This document shows positions 1-6,367 of a stretch of 64,000 nt of DNA, piece after piece (positions within the stretch are counted from its first letter, which is position 1; every line of letters starts with the position of its first letter). The notes beneath the pieces were generated by a model. That model was not told where the DNA came from, did no database searches, and worked only from the letters and a program-made list of their open reading frames with translations. The stretch lies in NCBI GenBank assembly GCA_016191285.1, contig JACPPA010000004.1:78871-142870 (forward strand). Direction: 5' to 3'. Source of the DNA: Gammaproteobacteria bacterium. GTDB lineage: Bacteria > Pseudomonadota > Gammaproteobacteria > Ga0077536. A program made the translations under genes and the position numbers.

Positions 1-297
1 CGCTGTGGCAGGCCGCGCGACGCCGCGCGCTTCGTCACGCGAGCCATCCTTTGTTCGGCAGGCGTTTACTACCGAGATATTGCCATCCGGTAGCCGTCGA
101 TAGGTTGCCGTGACAGCGTCAATGCACTGGCGCTCAAACCAATTGGGATAGCGGGCGATTTCGTACCAAACTCCCGCGTAGCGATCGATATCGATCGCCG
201 GCACCGTCACCAAGCGCACCAACTCAGCCGTCACGCGGGCACCAGTCAACGCGAAACCCAACACCAGCACGGACGCCCAGACTCGCCAGCGATTCAT
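1..297 (-). CDS. Lipocalin family protein (Blc-like), 3' end beyond the window
   Basis: The first 99 codons read from ATG at 297 down to base 1 without a stop. Residues 1 to about 24 form a signal peptide (MNRWRVWASVLVLGFALTGA). After it comes the lipocalin first-strand signature with the invariant G-x-W (YAGVWYEIARYPNWFE, about residues 41-56), then C, V-T-A-T-Y and D-G-N-I-S-V-N-C, as in bacterial Blc outer-membrane lipocalins. These bind lipids or hydrophobic ligands in the envelope. No lipobox Cys is evident, so it may be periplasmic rather than a lipoprotein. It starts 10 bp after the SDR gene on the same strand and is probably cotranscribed with it. The family call is from sequence seen here; the ligand is unknown. 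Confidence 0.82.
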   Translation of the reverse strand, partial: MNRWRVWASVLVLGFALTGARVTAELVRLVTVPAIDIDRYAGVWYEIARYPNWFERQCIDAVTATYRRLPDGNISVVNACRTKDGSRDEARGVARPATA

Positions 298-307
298 CTC
301 AGTTCCC

Positions 308-1189
308 CTAGATCGGCAGCCCCACCATTGCCGCGCTATCTCGCCAGAGACTCGCGCAAGCGTCATCGTCCTGGGCGATGGTGGAAGGTAGAGGCCAGGT
401 GGGTTTTGCCCTGCGAAGCGCACAATAAATCCCGGTATTGCCGCCGATGTTCCCGTCGATCAGATCAGCAAGACCACGACCCGCGTTAGCAAGGCTATTC
501 ATGCCTCCCGAGAATGGTTGGAGCAATGGCAACAGTGGCCACACCAATTTGCGCACGAGAAAGGGCGTTGCGCGTACGAGGCCAGTACCTGGCGTGAGGC
601 CGGGATCATAGGCGAATACGCGCAAACCGCGGGCTACCACCTCCGGATGCTTGGCAAGGCTGCGTGCCGTCATCACGTTGCATAGCTTCGACGACGAATA
701 AGCCCGCATCCCTGCGATCATTGCGCGCTTGTCCGCATTAGGATCGCGCCCGGGATAGGCCAGCCATTCGGCGTTTGCGTGGCGAGGCGCCGGCACACCG
801 GTTTTCTCTGCGGGATCATGCGTGCCGCTGGCAGTGAAGACCAAGGTTCCGCCGTTCTTAATCTGGGGCAGCAACAATCGCGCGAGAAGGTAGTGCGCCA
901 AGTGGTTAACGCCAAAAGTTTGCTCAAACCCCTGCGCCGTCCGCGCGTCGACATCATAACGTTGTGAGCCTGCATTCAGCGCCACGGCATCGAGCGGCGT
1001 CGCGTCGAACGTCGCCGCGAATGCACGAACTGTGTCGAGGTTGTTGAGGTCAAGCGCCCGGACTTTAGCGGCCTCCGGACAGCCAGGACCGCGCGCGCCA
1101 ATAATAAGCCGATTGCCGCGCTCAAGCAGACGTTCGGCGGCGACCTTGCCGATTCCAGAATTTGCCCCCGTCATCACAATGATTGTCAT
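308..1189 (-). CDS. Short-chain dehydrogenase/reductase (retinol dehydrogenase-like SDR)
   Basis: A 293-aa Rossmann-fold oxidoreductase. The N-terminus carries the cofactor loop TGANSGIGK (about residues 7-15). The N-A-G motif is in ALNAG (about 71-75) and the catalytic Y-x-x-x-K is YSSSK (about 164-168). The length and the long C-terminal part resemble the plant/bacterial protochlorophyllide- or retinol-dehydrogenase-like branch of SDRs, which reduce or oxidise alcohols and ketones with NADP(H). The substrate is not predictable. The ATG start at 1189 directly precedes the cofactor motif, so no extension is needed. The lipocalin gene follows 10 bp downstream in the same direction, suggesting a two-gene unit acting on a hydrophobic compound (inference). 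Confidence 0.85.
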   Translation of the reverse strand: MTIIVMTGANSGIGKVAAERLLERGNRLIIGARGPGCPEAAKVRALDLNNLDTVRAFAATFDATPLDAVALNAGSQRYDVDARTAQGFEQTFGVNHLAHYLLARLLLPQIKNGGTLVFTASGTHDPAEKTGVPAPRHANAEWLAYPGRDPNADKRAMIAGMRAYSSSKLCNVMTARSLAKHPEVVARGLRVFAYDPGLTPGTGLVRATPFLVRKLVWPLLPLLQPFSGGMNSLANAGRGLADLIDGNIGGNTGIYCALRRAKPTWPLPSTIAQDDDACASLWRDSAAMVGLPI

Positions 1190-1411
1190 GGCTGTCGGTC
1201 CCCTAAATTTTTCATTGCGAGTTCAATTCGACGACATCGCGACAGCATATCGAAATCGAGCGAATCCGGGGCAGCCATCGAACTTAGACGACCGGTTTCG
1301 GATCTAGATCTGCAATCGTCGATGCGGTTGGGTTGTTAAAATTCCATCTACCTTGACCGATGGCATTTTAAGCAGCTATTGTCGTTTTGAATCATGAATG
1401 GAGTGCAACCA

Positions 1412-1657
1412 ATGCATTCAATGAAAATGTCAGAAGGTGGTCGAGTTGTCATTCCCGCTGAAATAAGGGCCGCCCTAGAAATTAAAGACGGCGATACGGT
1501 GTATTGGGAACTCTTGGCAGGTGAGGCACGGTTAACCACCAAACAAGCCCGCATCCATCGTGCACAGGAGATTTTCCAACGGCATTTCCCCGTTGGCGGT
1601 CCTTTCCAGGCCGATGCGTTAATCGCCGAACGTAGGGCTGAGGCAGCGCGCGAATGA
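1412..1657 (+). CDS. AbrB/MazE-type antitoxin
   Basis: An 81-aa SpoVT/AbrB-fold DNA-binding protein. The swapped-hairpin domain is the N-terminal 50 residues, with the typical G-R-V-V-I-P-A-E-I-R core followed by L-E-I-K-D-G-D. The C-terminal part (about 45-81) is the charged toxin-binding tail. An earlier in-frame ATG exists at 1394, but GGAG at 1400-1403 lies 8 nt before the ATG at 1412, which I take as the start. It overlaps the PIN-domain toxin gene by 4 bp (ATGA), the normal antitoxin-toxin arrangement with translational coupling. AbrB-type antitoxins usually repress their own operon. Confidence 0.82.
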   Translation: MHSMKMSEGGRVVIPAEIRAALEIKDGDTVYWELLAGEARLTTKQARIHRAQEIFQRHFPVGGPFQADALIAERRAEAARE

Positions 1658-2043
1658 CCGAAGTGGTGATCGATACCTCCGCGCTACTCGCCTGGCTGGG
1701 GCAAGAACCAGGGTGGGAGAAAGTCGATCACGCCTTTGCGACCAAGACCTGCAAAATCAGCGCAGTGAATCTCGCGGGACTTGTCGCGAAAACCAGTGAC
1801 CGTATGCACGAGTCAGACGAAATCGCGGCGATGGTTTCCGCGCTGCCCGTCGAAATCGTGCCGTTTGATAGGGCGCAGGCGTTTTCCGCGGGAGTACTGA
1901 GAGCGGCAACGCGCAATCTAGGACTATTGCTCGGCGCTCGTGCCTGCTTGGCGTTGTCCGCTACCCTCGGCGCACCCGCCTTGACGGCGGACAAGCCTTG
2001 GCTTGCGCTCAACATCGGTGTTCACATCGAGTGCATCCGCTGA
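1654..2043 (+). CDS. VapC-like PIN-domain toxin with two acidic active-site residues replaced
   Basis: A 129-aa PIN-domain protein, overlapping its AbrB-type antitoxin by 4 bp. VapC toxins are Mg-dependent RNases that use three or four conserved acids. Here Asp7 (VIDTSALLAW) and the late Asp in LTADKPW are present. The Glu expected in the N-L-A-E-V motif is Gly42 (codon GGA, 1777-1779), and the Asp expected in L-G-D-R-A-C-L-A-L is Ala95 (codon GCT, 1936-1938). Each is one base away from the usual codon. The reading frame is otherwise full length, so the fold is probably kept but RNase activity is likely lost. That inactivity is inference from the family's known chemistry. Confidence 0.85.
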   Translation: MTEVVIDTSALLAWLGQEPGWEKVDHAFATKTCKISAVNLAGLVAKTSDRMHESDEIAAMVSALPVEIVPFDRAQAFSAGVLRAATRNLGLLLGARACLALSATLGAPALTADKPWLALNIGVHIECIR

Positions 2044-2183
2044 CCCGATTGAGCGGGCGACTGGGCGACGAGAAGCCTGCCGACGAATCTTAAAGCGGAC
2101 TCCGGTGCCGTTGCCCTTTACGCAAGCCTCAAGTTGTCGCTGGCTCGTACATGGAATCTAGCAATTGTTAGGAAAAATCCCAA
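2044..2183. other. First half of the 301-bp gap before the PEP-CTERM gene: nothing recognised
   Basis: The stretch from the vapC-like stop to the putative promoter has no open frame with coding character and no clear hairpin terminator. The rest of the gap up to 2344 holds the putative promoter and a long leader. Confidence 0.4.
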
Positions 2184-2212
2184 TTGACGGTGCCAATCAA
2201 TTGCGCTAGGTT
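2184..2212 (+). promoter_or_regulatory. Putative sigma-70 promoter of the PEP-CTERM gene
   Basis: TTGACG at 2184-2189, a 17-nt spacer, then TAGGTT at 2207-2212. The -35 fits well; the -10 matches only half of the consensus. It lies in an AT-richer stretch with three CAATTG words, and would give a leader of about 125 nt before the strong ribosome site CGGAGGA at 2335-2341. Confidence 0.3.
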
Positions 2213-2344
2213 TTCTTCAACCGGCTCGTTCGCCGCCTTGAGCCGTCGACATCACAAAAAAAAAGCGCCGCCAATGGCATCGGTGGAAAGAATGACCCAC
2301 GCGGTCGTCAGCCGACAAATAACGAATAATAAATCGGAGGAACG

Positions 2345-3046
2345 ATGAATCAGGTGCTACCCCCCCCCCGCTCACGACTGCTTCGCGTTCTCGCGGCTGC
2401 GATCATTGCAAATGGATTTCTGGCGAGCTCGGCATCGGCCGCGACTTTCCACTTGCTAACGAGCCCGTCATTGAGCGGGCACGTGACCTTCGATGCGTTT
2501 CTCGGTAATGCTGACGATCAGGTATTTAATGGCATCAACACGATCGGTGCGGCGTCACAATTTAGTGTAATGGGCGGCATTTATGGATTCGTTCAAGGCA
2601 GTTTTACTACGCAGGGTCAGTCGATATTTGGATTGCAAGGCCAACAACTGTTTGGCAGCAATGTCTTTAAATCGGAGAATCTCTCTGGACAGTGGAATCT
2701 GAATTCGGCAAGTCTTTTCAATCAAGCGTTCACCCAGACGCTTGCCGCAACCCCGCCGAACGCATTAACCATCAATCACGACCAGACCTATACAGATTCA
2801 TTTGTCCTGAACGATACGCTTGCCCAGGGCAATGTTCAGTTCGCAGGCACTGGTCAATATCTCTTGAGGAATCAAAATGCGGCCGCACTGTACTCGGGCA
2901 GTGTACTCACGCATTTCAACTTAGTTACTCCCCTGCTTCCAAGTGACTGGACAGGGGTCGCACAAGAATCTCAGACGTTTAAAATACTGACAGGGCCTAA
3001 CGCGGGTTTGACCGGGTTCGCTACGGTCACATTAACGGCACGGTAA
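2345..3046 (+). CDS. N-terminal part of a PEP-CTERM exported protein (frame-split)
   Basis: This 233-aa frame begins with ATG behind a strong ribosome site (CGGAGGA, 4 nt upstream) and has a clear signal peptide: RLLR, a hydrophobic core, then cleavage near ASSASA-ATF (about residue 33). The mature part is low in charge and rich in N, Q, T and S, like many PEP-CTERM surface proteins. The sorting tail is not in this frame. It is encoded in the -1 frame from about 3030 to 3477, where an in-frame glycine-rich stretch (NGTVKGNGGTLLGTVENHG) runs upstream of any start codon. One missing base between about 3000 and 3046 would join both parts into a protein of roughly 375 aa. A run of ten C (2360-2369) sits at codons 6-9, before the signal peptide. 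The function is unknown. Confidence 0.7.
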   Translation: MNQVLPPPRSRLLRVLAAAIIANGFLASSASAATFHLLTSPSLSGHVTFDAFLGNADDQVFNGINTIGAASQFSVMGGIYGFVQGSFTTQGQSIFGLQGQQLFGSNVFKSENLSGQWNLNSASLFNQAFTQTLAATPPNALTINHDQTYTDSFVLNDTLAQGNVQFAGTGQYLLRNQNAAALYSGSVLTHFNLVTPLLPSDWTGVAQESQTFKILTGPNAGLTGFATVTLTAR

Positions 3047-3063
3047 AGGGCAATGGCGGCACC

Positions 3064-3477
3064 TTGCTAGGTACCGTTGAAAACCACGGAACGATTGCAC
3101 CCGGAGAATCCCCAGGCACGCTGACTATTCAAGGCGACTTAGTACAAGCCGCAGACGGCAAACTCGTGATCGAAATCGGCGGGACAACGCCAGGCACTTT
3201 GTACGATGTGCTGAACATCACCGGCAAACTCACGCTCGGCGGCACCTTAGAAATCGATTTATTGAATGGCTTCATACCGGGTCCAAATGACGTATTCAAT
3301 TTCCTGACGTTCGGAAGCTTCGATGGCAGTTTCGCGAACATTATTTCGCCGCAATCCTTGCATCTCAACTTCGGCCCGAACGGCATCACCGCTGCGAGCG
3401 CAGTGCCGCTGCCGACCGCGGTGTGGCTACTCGGCTCAGCCCTCGGTGGCCTTGGGTTCTACCGCCGCCGCGTCTGA
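3064..3477 (+). CDS. C-terminal part of the PEP-CTERM protein with sorting signal
   Basis: This 137-aa frame has only a TTG at its start and no ribosome site, and coding character continues upstream past that TTG, so it is the tail of the preceding gene rather than a separate one. It holds the repeat-like G-T-I-A-P-G-E-S-P-G-T-L-T-I segment found in beta-helical or adhesin-like surface proteins. It ends in a PEP-CTERM-type tripartite signal: VPLPTAVW, a hydrophobic helix (LLGSALGGLGF) and the basic tail YRRRV. In organisms with exosortase such proteins are sorted to the cell surface or exopolysaccharide matrix; no exosortase gene is in this window. A hairpin terminator follows 22 bp later. 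Confidence 0.68.
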   Translation: MLGTVENHGTIAPGESPGTLTIQGDLVQAADGKLVIEIGGTTPGTLYDVLNITGKLTLGGTLEIDLLNGFIPGPNDVFNFLTFGSFDGSFANIISPQSLHLNFGPNGITAASAVPLPTAVWLLGSALGGLGFYRRRV

Positions 3478-3498
3478 GCTCGAAGCCGGAAGCTCATC

Positions 3499-3527
3499 GA
3501 AAGCCGCCGTGAGGCGGCTTTCTTTTT
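3499..3527 (+). terminator. Rho-independent terminator after the PEP-CTERM gene
   Basis: A perfect 10-bp stem (GAAAGCCGCC / GGCGGCTTTC) with loop GTGA, followed by a TTTTT run. It lies 22 bp after the stop codon at 3477. Confidence 0.88.
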
Positions 3528-3671
3528 GGGCCTCGACGCTACCCGCTCGCACAGATTTCTACCCGATCGTTGCGGATTCAAGTCGGGGGGCTCATGGTGG
3601 AGCGCGACTTCACCACCAGCGTCGTCTTTTTCGAGGGAAGCGGAAGCAGCGTAATTGGCTGGCTGGGCGCG

Positions 3672-3758
3672 CTACTTGGCTTGCCGTACAGCGTCAAGTG
3701 CTAGATACGTCAGGAAACCGACGGCACCAATCAGAACAAGAGCAACTAGGGTAGTCAT
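3672..3758 (-). CDS. Small single-span membrane protein (28 aa)
   Basis: A 29-codon frame, ATG at 3758 to TAG at 3672. The product starts MTTLVALVLIGAVGFLTYLA and ends LDAVRQAK: one hydrophobic helix with a short charged tail, typical of bacterial membrane microproteins. A GAGGAG ribosome site lies 9 nt before the ATG, inside the end of the preceding gene, and only 3 nt separate it from that gene's stop codon. The two genes are therefore likely coupled. No family is recognised. Its small size makes it easy to miss; the ribosome site and fully hydrophobic composition are the evidence that it is real. Confidence 0.6.
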   Translation of the reverse strand: MTTLVALVLIGAVGFLTYLALDAVRQAK

Positions 3759-3761
3759 TTT

Positions 3762-3989
3762 TTACAGCTCCTCAAGGTATGCGATCTTGGCCTCTATACG
3801 CTTGTGGATCGCGTAACCGCCAAAGCCGATAACGAGTAACGCGCCAATGTCAGTCAGCACAAGAAGCAGATGAGCCGACTGGAAATTTGAGAGAAGCCAA
3901 CCGGTAAGGCTGATGCCTACAGCGACCATGATGCCAAGCCAGAGCTTCAAGTACGCGATCTGCTCTTTGGCCAGGTCTAGCCGTGACAT
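3762..3989 (-). CDS. Small two-span membrane protein, hypothetical
   Basis: A 75-aa protein from ATG at 3989, preceded by TTGGAG 6-7 nt upstream; a TTG four codons earlier lies inside that ribosome site and is unlikely to be used. It has an amphipathic N-terminus (MSRLDLAKEQIAYLK), two hydrophobic helices (about residues 16-36 and 41-60) and a charged C-terminal helix. The partner gene for a 28-aa membrane peptide follows after 3 nt. I recall similar small membrane proteins in other proteobacteria but no function. The codon usage fits a real gene. Confidence 0.65.
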   Translation of the reverse strand: MSRLDLAKEQIAYLKLWLGIMVAVGISLTGWLLSNFQSAHLLLVLTDIGALLVIGFGGYAIHKRIEAKIAYLEEL

Positions 3990-4076
3990 GCGCTTCTCCA
4001 ATGTTCCTGGGAACAGACTAGCACATCAACTTTTCGCTGACCCCAACATGTTATTCCGTGAACCGGAGTTAGAACC

Positions 4077-4374
4077 ATGAGACAAACCAAGATTTCTACC
4101 AAACTGCTTCCGTTCGACGCAGCACGGTATTTAACCGACGACGCGGCGGTGGCGGAGTACATGACGGCAGTACTTGAGACCGACCACCCCGACCTTCTGC
4201 TGCTCGCGCTCGGCGACGTGGCGCGTGCGCGTGGGATGGCGCAGATCGCTGAGGCGGCTGGCCTTGGTCGCGAGAGCCTTTACAAGGCACTTGCCCCTGG
4301 GGCCAAGCCGCGCTTCGATACGATAATGAAGGTTGCGCGCGCTTGGCGTGCGCTTTACCGCCGAAGCCATGTAG
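4077..4374 (+). pseudogene. HigA-like addiction-module antidote, frameshifted near its end
   Basis: The first 86 codons encode a canonical solitary-type addiction-module antidote: FDAARYLTDDAAVAEYM, then L-L-A-L-G-D-V-A-R-A-R-G-M-A-Q-I-A, and a helix-turn-helix ending GLGRESLYKAL. The family normally finishes with V-A-R-A-L-G-V-R-F-T-A-x-A-stop. Here that ending is in the +1 frame (GCGCTTGGCGTGCGC... to TAG at 4372-4374). The shift coincides with the GC-repeat GCGCGCGC at 4335-4342, consistent with loss of one GC unit. In the unshifted frame translation runs on into the downstream antitoxin gene to 4706, giving an artificial 209-aa fusion. The usual RelE/HigB-type toxin partner is not beside it. 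Confidence 0.72.
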
Positions 4375-4432
4375 GACTCGCTGTTCGGCCGCAACTCCAG
4401 CGCCGCGACTCATCGCGCTGCTTGTGGTCTGG

Positions 4433-4448
4433 ATACAGAAATCTGTAT
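4433..4448. promoter_or_regulatory. Palindromic operator candidate before the VapB gene
   Basis: Perfect inverted repeat ATACAGA-AA-TCTGTAT, ending 9 bp before the ATG of the ribbon-helix-helix antitoxin. The position and symmetry fit autoregulation by the VapB/VapBC complex, the usual control in this family. Confidence 0.55.
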
Positions 4449-4457
4449 ATTCTACAT

Positions 4458-4706
4458 ATGAAAACGACCTTGAATCTAAGCGACAGTCTGTTGGCCGAGG
4501 CCAAGGCGCTGGCAGCACGCCAGCGAACATCGCTCACGCGCGTAATTGAAGAAGGACTCCAGCTGCGCCTGCGAACTCACAAGACGGGCGCGAAATCAGC
4601 ACGCGTGCAGGTGCCAGTGTTTCGAGGTAAAGGCGGCTTAGTCGCGGGTGTCGACCCACTGAGCAACAAGGCCCTGCTCCAAGCAGTCGAGCACGATGAC
4701 GCCTGA
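4458..4706 (+). CDS. vapB: VapB-type ribbon-helix-helix antitoxin
   Basis: An 82-aa antitoxin starting MKTTLNLSDSLLAEAKALAA, the beta strand and first helix of a ribbon-helix-helix DNA-binding domain. A second helix (SLTRVIEEGLQLRLR) follows, then a basic linker and a C-terminal toxin-neutralising segment. The ATG at 4458 lies 9 bp behind a palindromic operator candidate. A longer in-frame reading from 4077 only reflects the frameshift in the upstream gene. It overlaps the PIN toxin by 11 bp, which supports cotranslation. Of the three VapC-type modules here this one looks intact. Confidence 0.85.
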   Translation: MKTTLNLSDSLLAEAKALAARQRTSLTRVIEEGLQLRLRTHKTGAKSARVQVPVFRGKGGLVAGVDPLSNKALLQAVEHDDA

Positions 4707-5181
4707 CGTCAATGTACTCATCGCCGCTTCGCGCAACGATCACCCGTATTACGATGCAGCACGGGAGTGGCTGGAAGCGGCGCTCGATGATGCGGCCGCC
4801 GGTCGCGGCCTCTTGCTGCTACCGATGGTAATAGCGAGCTTCTTGAGGTTGGTAACGCATCCCAAAATATTCGTGTCACCCACGCCGATAGCAGAAGCGG
4901 TGAACTTCATTGACGTTTTACTAACAGCGCCTGGTGTGCGCATGCCTGAGATCGGGGCCGAGTGGCATAAGCTGCGCGAATCATGCTTAACCCGAAAGCT
5001 GCGCGCGAACGATATTCCGGACGCCTGGCTCGCGGCGACTGTCCAACAGATGGGAGACCACCTCGCAAGCTTCGACGCAGATTTTCGAAAGCTTTTGAAG
5101 CGTTCGGAGTTCACTTGGTTGAAGCGCTTGGGAACACTCGAGTCGTTGCCTGAGCTACGGTACCGTGCTCAGGCTGAGTAG
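4696..5181 (+). CDS. vapC: VapC-type PIN-domain toxin, active-site acids present
   Basis: A 161-aa PIN-domain RNase of the VapC branch that begins D-V-N-V-L-I (Asp4). The later conserved Asp is in NDIPDAWLAAT (about residues 105-115), and the terminal motif is S-F-D-A-D-F-R-K-L (about 124-132). The middle motif is V-I-A-S-F-L-R-L-V-T-H-P. All of these match what active members of this subgroup carry. It overlaps its VapB antitoxin by 11 bp. VapC toxins cleave tRNA or rRNA when the antitoxin is degraded; the target here is unknown. This is the only one of the three PIN toxins in the patch without an obvious active-site lesion. Confidence 0.85.
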   Translation: MTPDVNVLIAASRNDHPYYDAAREWLEAALDDAAAGRGLLLLPMVIASFLRLVTHPKIFVSPTPIAEAVNFIDVLLTAPGVRMPEIGAEWHKLRESCLTRKLRANDIPDAWLAATVQQMGDHLASFDADFRKLLKRSEFTWLKRLGTLESLPELRYRAQAE

Positions 5182-5196
5182 GCGGGTCGCTACAAC

Positions 5197-5728
5197 TCAG
5201 TAGGCCGACAATTCCAGCGCCGGGTTGAATGCGAACGTTGAATCTTCTCGCGCCCCGCTTTGCGTATGGACTTCCACGGTACCGTCCTCCGCTACGAGCC
5301 ACACTTCAATTGCGCCGGCGCGCAAATAGAGCGCGGTCTTCAAACGAAGCTCGACTTCCGAGTTCGATGGCGACACCACTTCCACACAGATTTCCGGAGC
5401 CTTGCGTAACACAACATCGAGCCAATCGTGGGCGAGGAAGGTATCCGAGCACCACCCAACATCCGGAACCTTAATACCGTCGTCGGTCATGATTGCCAGT
5501 TCGGGCATGGCTTCACCGCCGGGTTTCGCTTGGAGCAAACGCACGAGGCGTGCCAACCATTCTCGCGTGTCGGGTTTGCGTCGGACTCATGCGCATCGCC
5601 CCCCACGCATCGGTTTCAATCTTGTAGGCGATCCCCGCGAGTGTTTTGTCATTACACAAGGCCTCCCACGCGCGTTGATGCTCATCGGCCGTAAGCGGTT
5701 CCCGCCGGAGTTGAATGGTGGTAGCCAT
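5197..5728 (-). pseudogene. Uma2 family (DUF820) putative restriction endonuclease, frameshifted
   Basis: Two overlapping - strand frames together give one protein of about 176 aa. The N-terminal part, from ATG at 5728, reads to M-S-P-T-Q-T-R-H-A-R-M-V, the usual Uma2 entry motif. The rest continues in the next frame as A-R-L-V-R-L-L-Q, then the PD-(D/E)XK-like core K-V-P-D-V-G-W and P-E-I-C-V-E-V-V-S-P-S-N-S. Removing one G of the TTGG at about 5555-5560 restores continuity. Uma2 proteins are abundant, poorly understood nuclease-fold proteins. Its 5' end faces the duplicated PEP-CTERM tail. It is either a recent pseudogene or a sequencing error at one base. Confidence 0.72.
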
Positions 5729-5803
5729 TGCGTCGCGTTAGAGGATTCGGTCGGGTGTCTGCAAGCGGAAACAAATTTTCATGGGTGTCCCCCATTTCGC
5801 CCC

Positions 5804-5932
5804 ATCATTTCGCCGCAAACCTTACAATTCAACTTCGGTCAGAACGGGATCACCGCGGTGTCGATGCCTGCCGCCATTTGGCTACTCGGCTCCGCGCTCG
5901 GCGGGCTTGGGTTCTATCGCCGCCGCGCCTAA
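5804..5932 (+). pseudogene. Remnant of a second PEP-CTERM gene (3' end only)
   Basis: The last 42 codons read P-I-I-S-P-Q-T-L-Q-F-N-F-G-Q-N-G-I-T, then a sorting helix WLLGSALGGLGFYRRRA and stop. They closely match the end of the protein encoded at 3064-3477, and the DNA of the two is recognisably similar over the same stretch. No start, signal peptide or upstream coding sequence belongs to it. A degraded trace of the same terminator stem (GAAAGCCGC) follows near 5952. It looks like the surviving end of a duplicated gene, with the Uma2/VapBC block lying between the two copies. Confidence 0.65.
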
Positions 5933-6124
5933 CTCTGTCGAGTGAATTGCGCCGAAAGCCGCTATAGCTCAACGTGCGTCAGCTAAGTTCACCGAGGGAC
6001 GTTCCCTGTGCGCGATGCGCCAAACCGCAGTTGTAGAATTCGGACACCGTCAGTCCGAGACGCTGATTTTCAGTCGGCTAGTCGATACACTGGTCTACTG
6101 AAAATTGCTAGTGCTGAAGAAATC

Positions 6125-6367
6125 ATGAAGATCGAAATTGGTTCGTACGAAGCGAAAACCAAGCTCCCTGAATTGCTGCGGCAGGTAAAAACCGGCAAGA
6201 GCTTCACGATCACTAATCGTGGGGAGGCCATTGCGGATCTGGTGCCTAGCGCGGGGGTGAGAGCGAAAGACAAAGTTGCAGCGGCAGAAAGACTCAAGGC
6301 GTTCATGCTGGCCGATCCTGTGCGTGGAGCAAACATCAAGAAACTCATTGAGGACGGGCGCGCGTGA
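6125..6367 (+). CDS. Phd/YefM-type prevent-host-death antitoxin
   Basis: An 80-aa antitoxin: M-K-I-E-I-G-S-Y-E-A-K-T-K-L-P-E-L-L, then the TITNRGEAIADLVP beta hairpin that defines Phd-family dimers, and a C-terminal helical toxin-binding part. The in-frame codons upstream of 6125 (back to a GTG at 6008) have no family resemblance, so the ATG at 6125 is chosen. It overlaps the PIN-domain gene by 4 bp. Phd-type antitoxins repress their own promoter and neutralise the downstream toxin. Confidence 0.85.
   Translation: MKIEIGSYEAKTKLPELLRQVKTGKSFTITNRGEAIADLVPSAGVRAKDKVAAAERLKAFMLADPVRGANIKKLIEDGRA

Noticed and set aside
4077..4706. A natural two-domain antitoxin fusion of 209 aa
   Set aside because: The HigA-like part has its normal ending in the +1 frame and the VapB part has its own start and operator, so the fusion is better explained by a GC-repeat frameshift.
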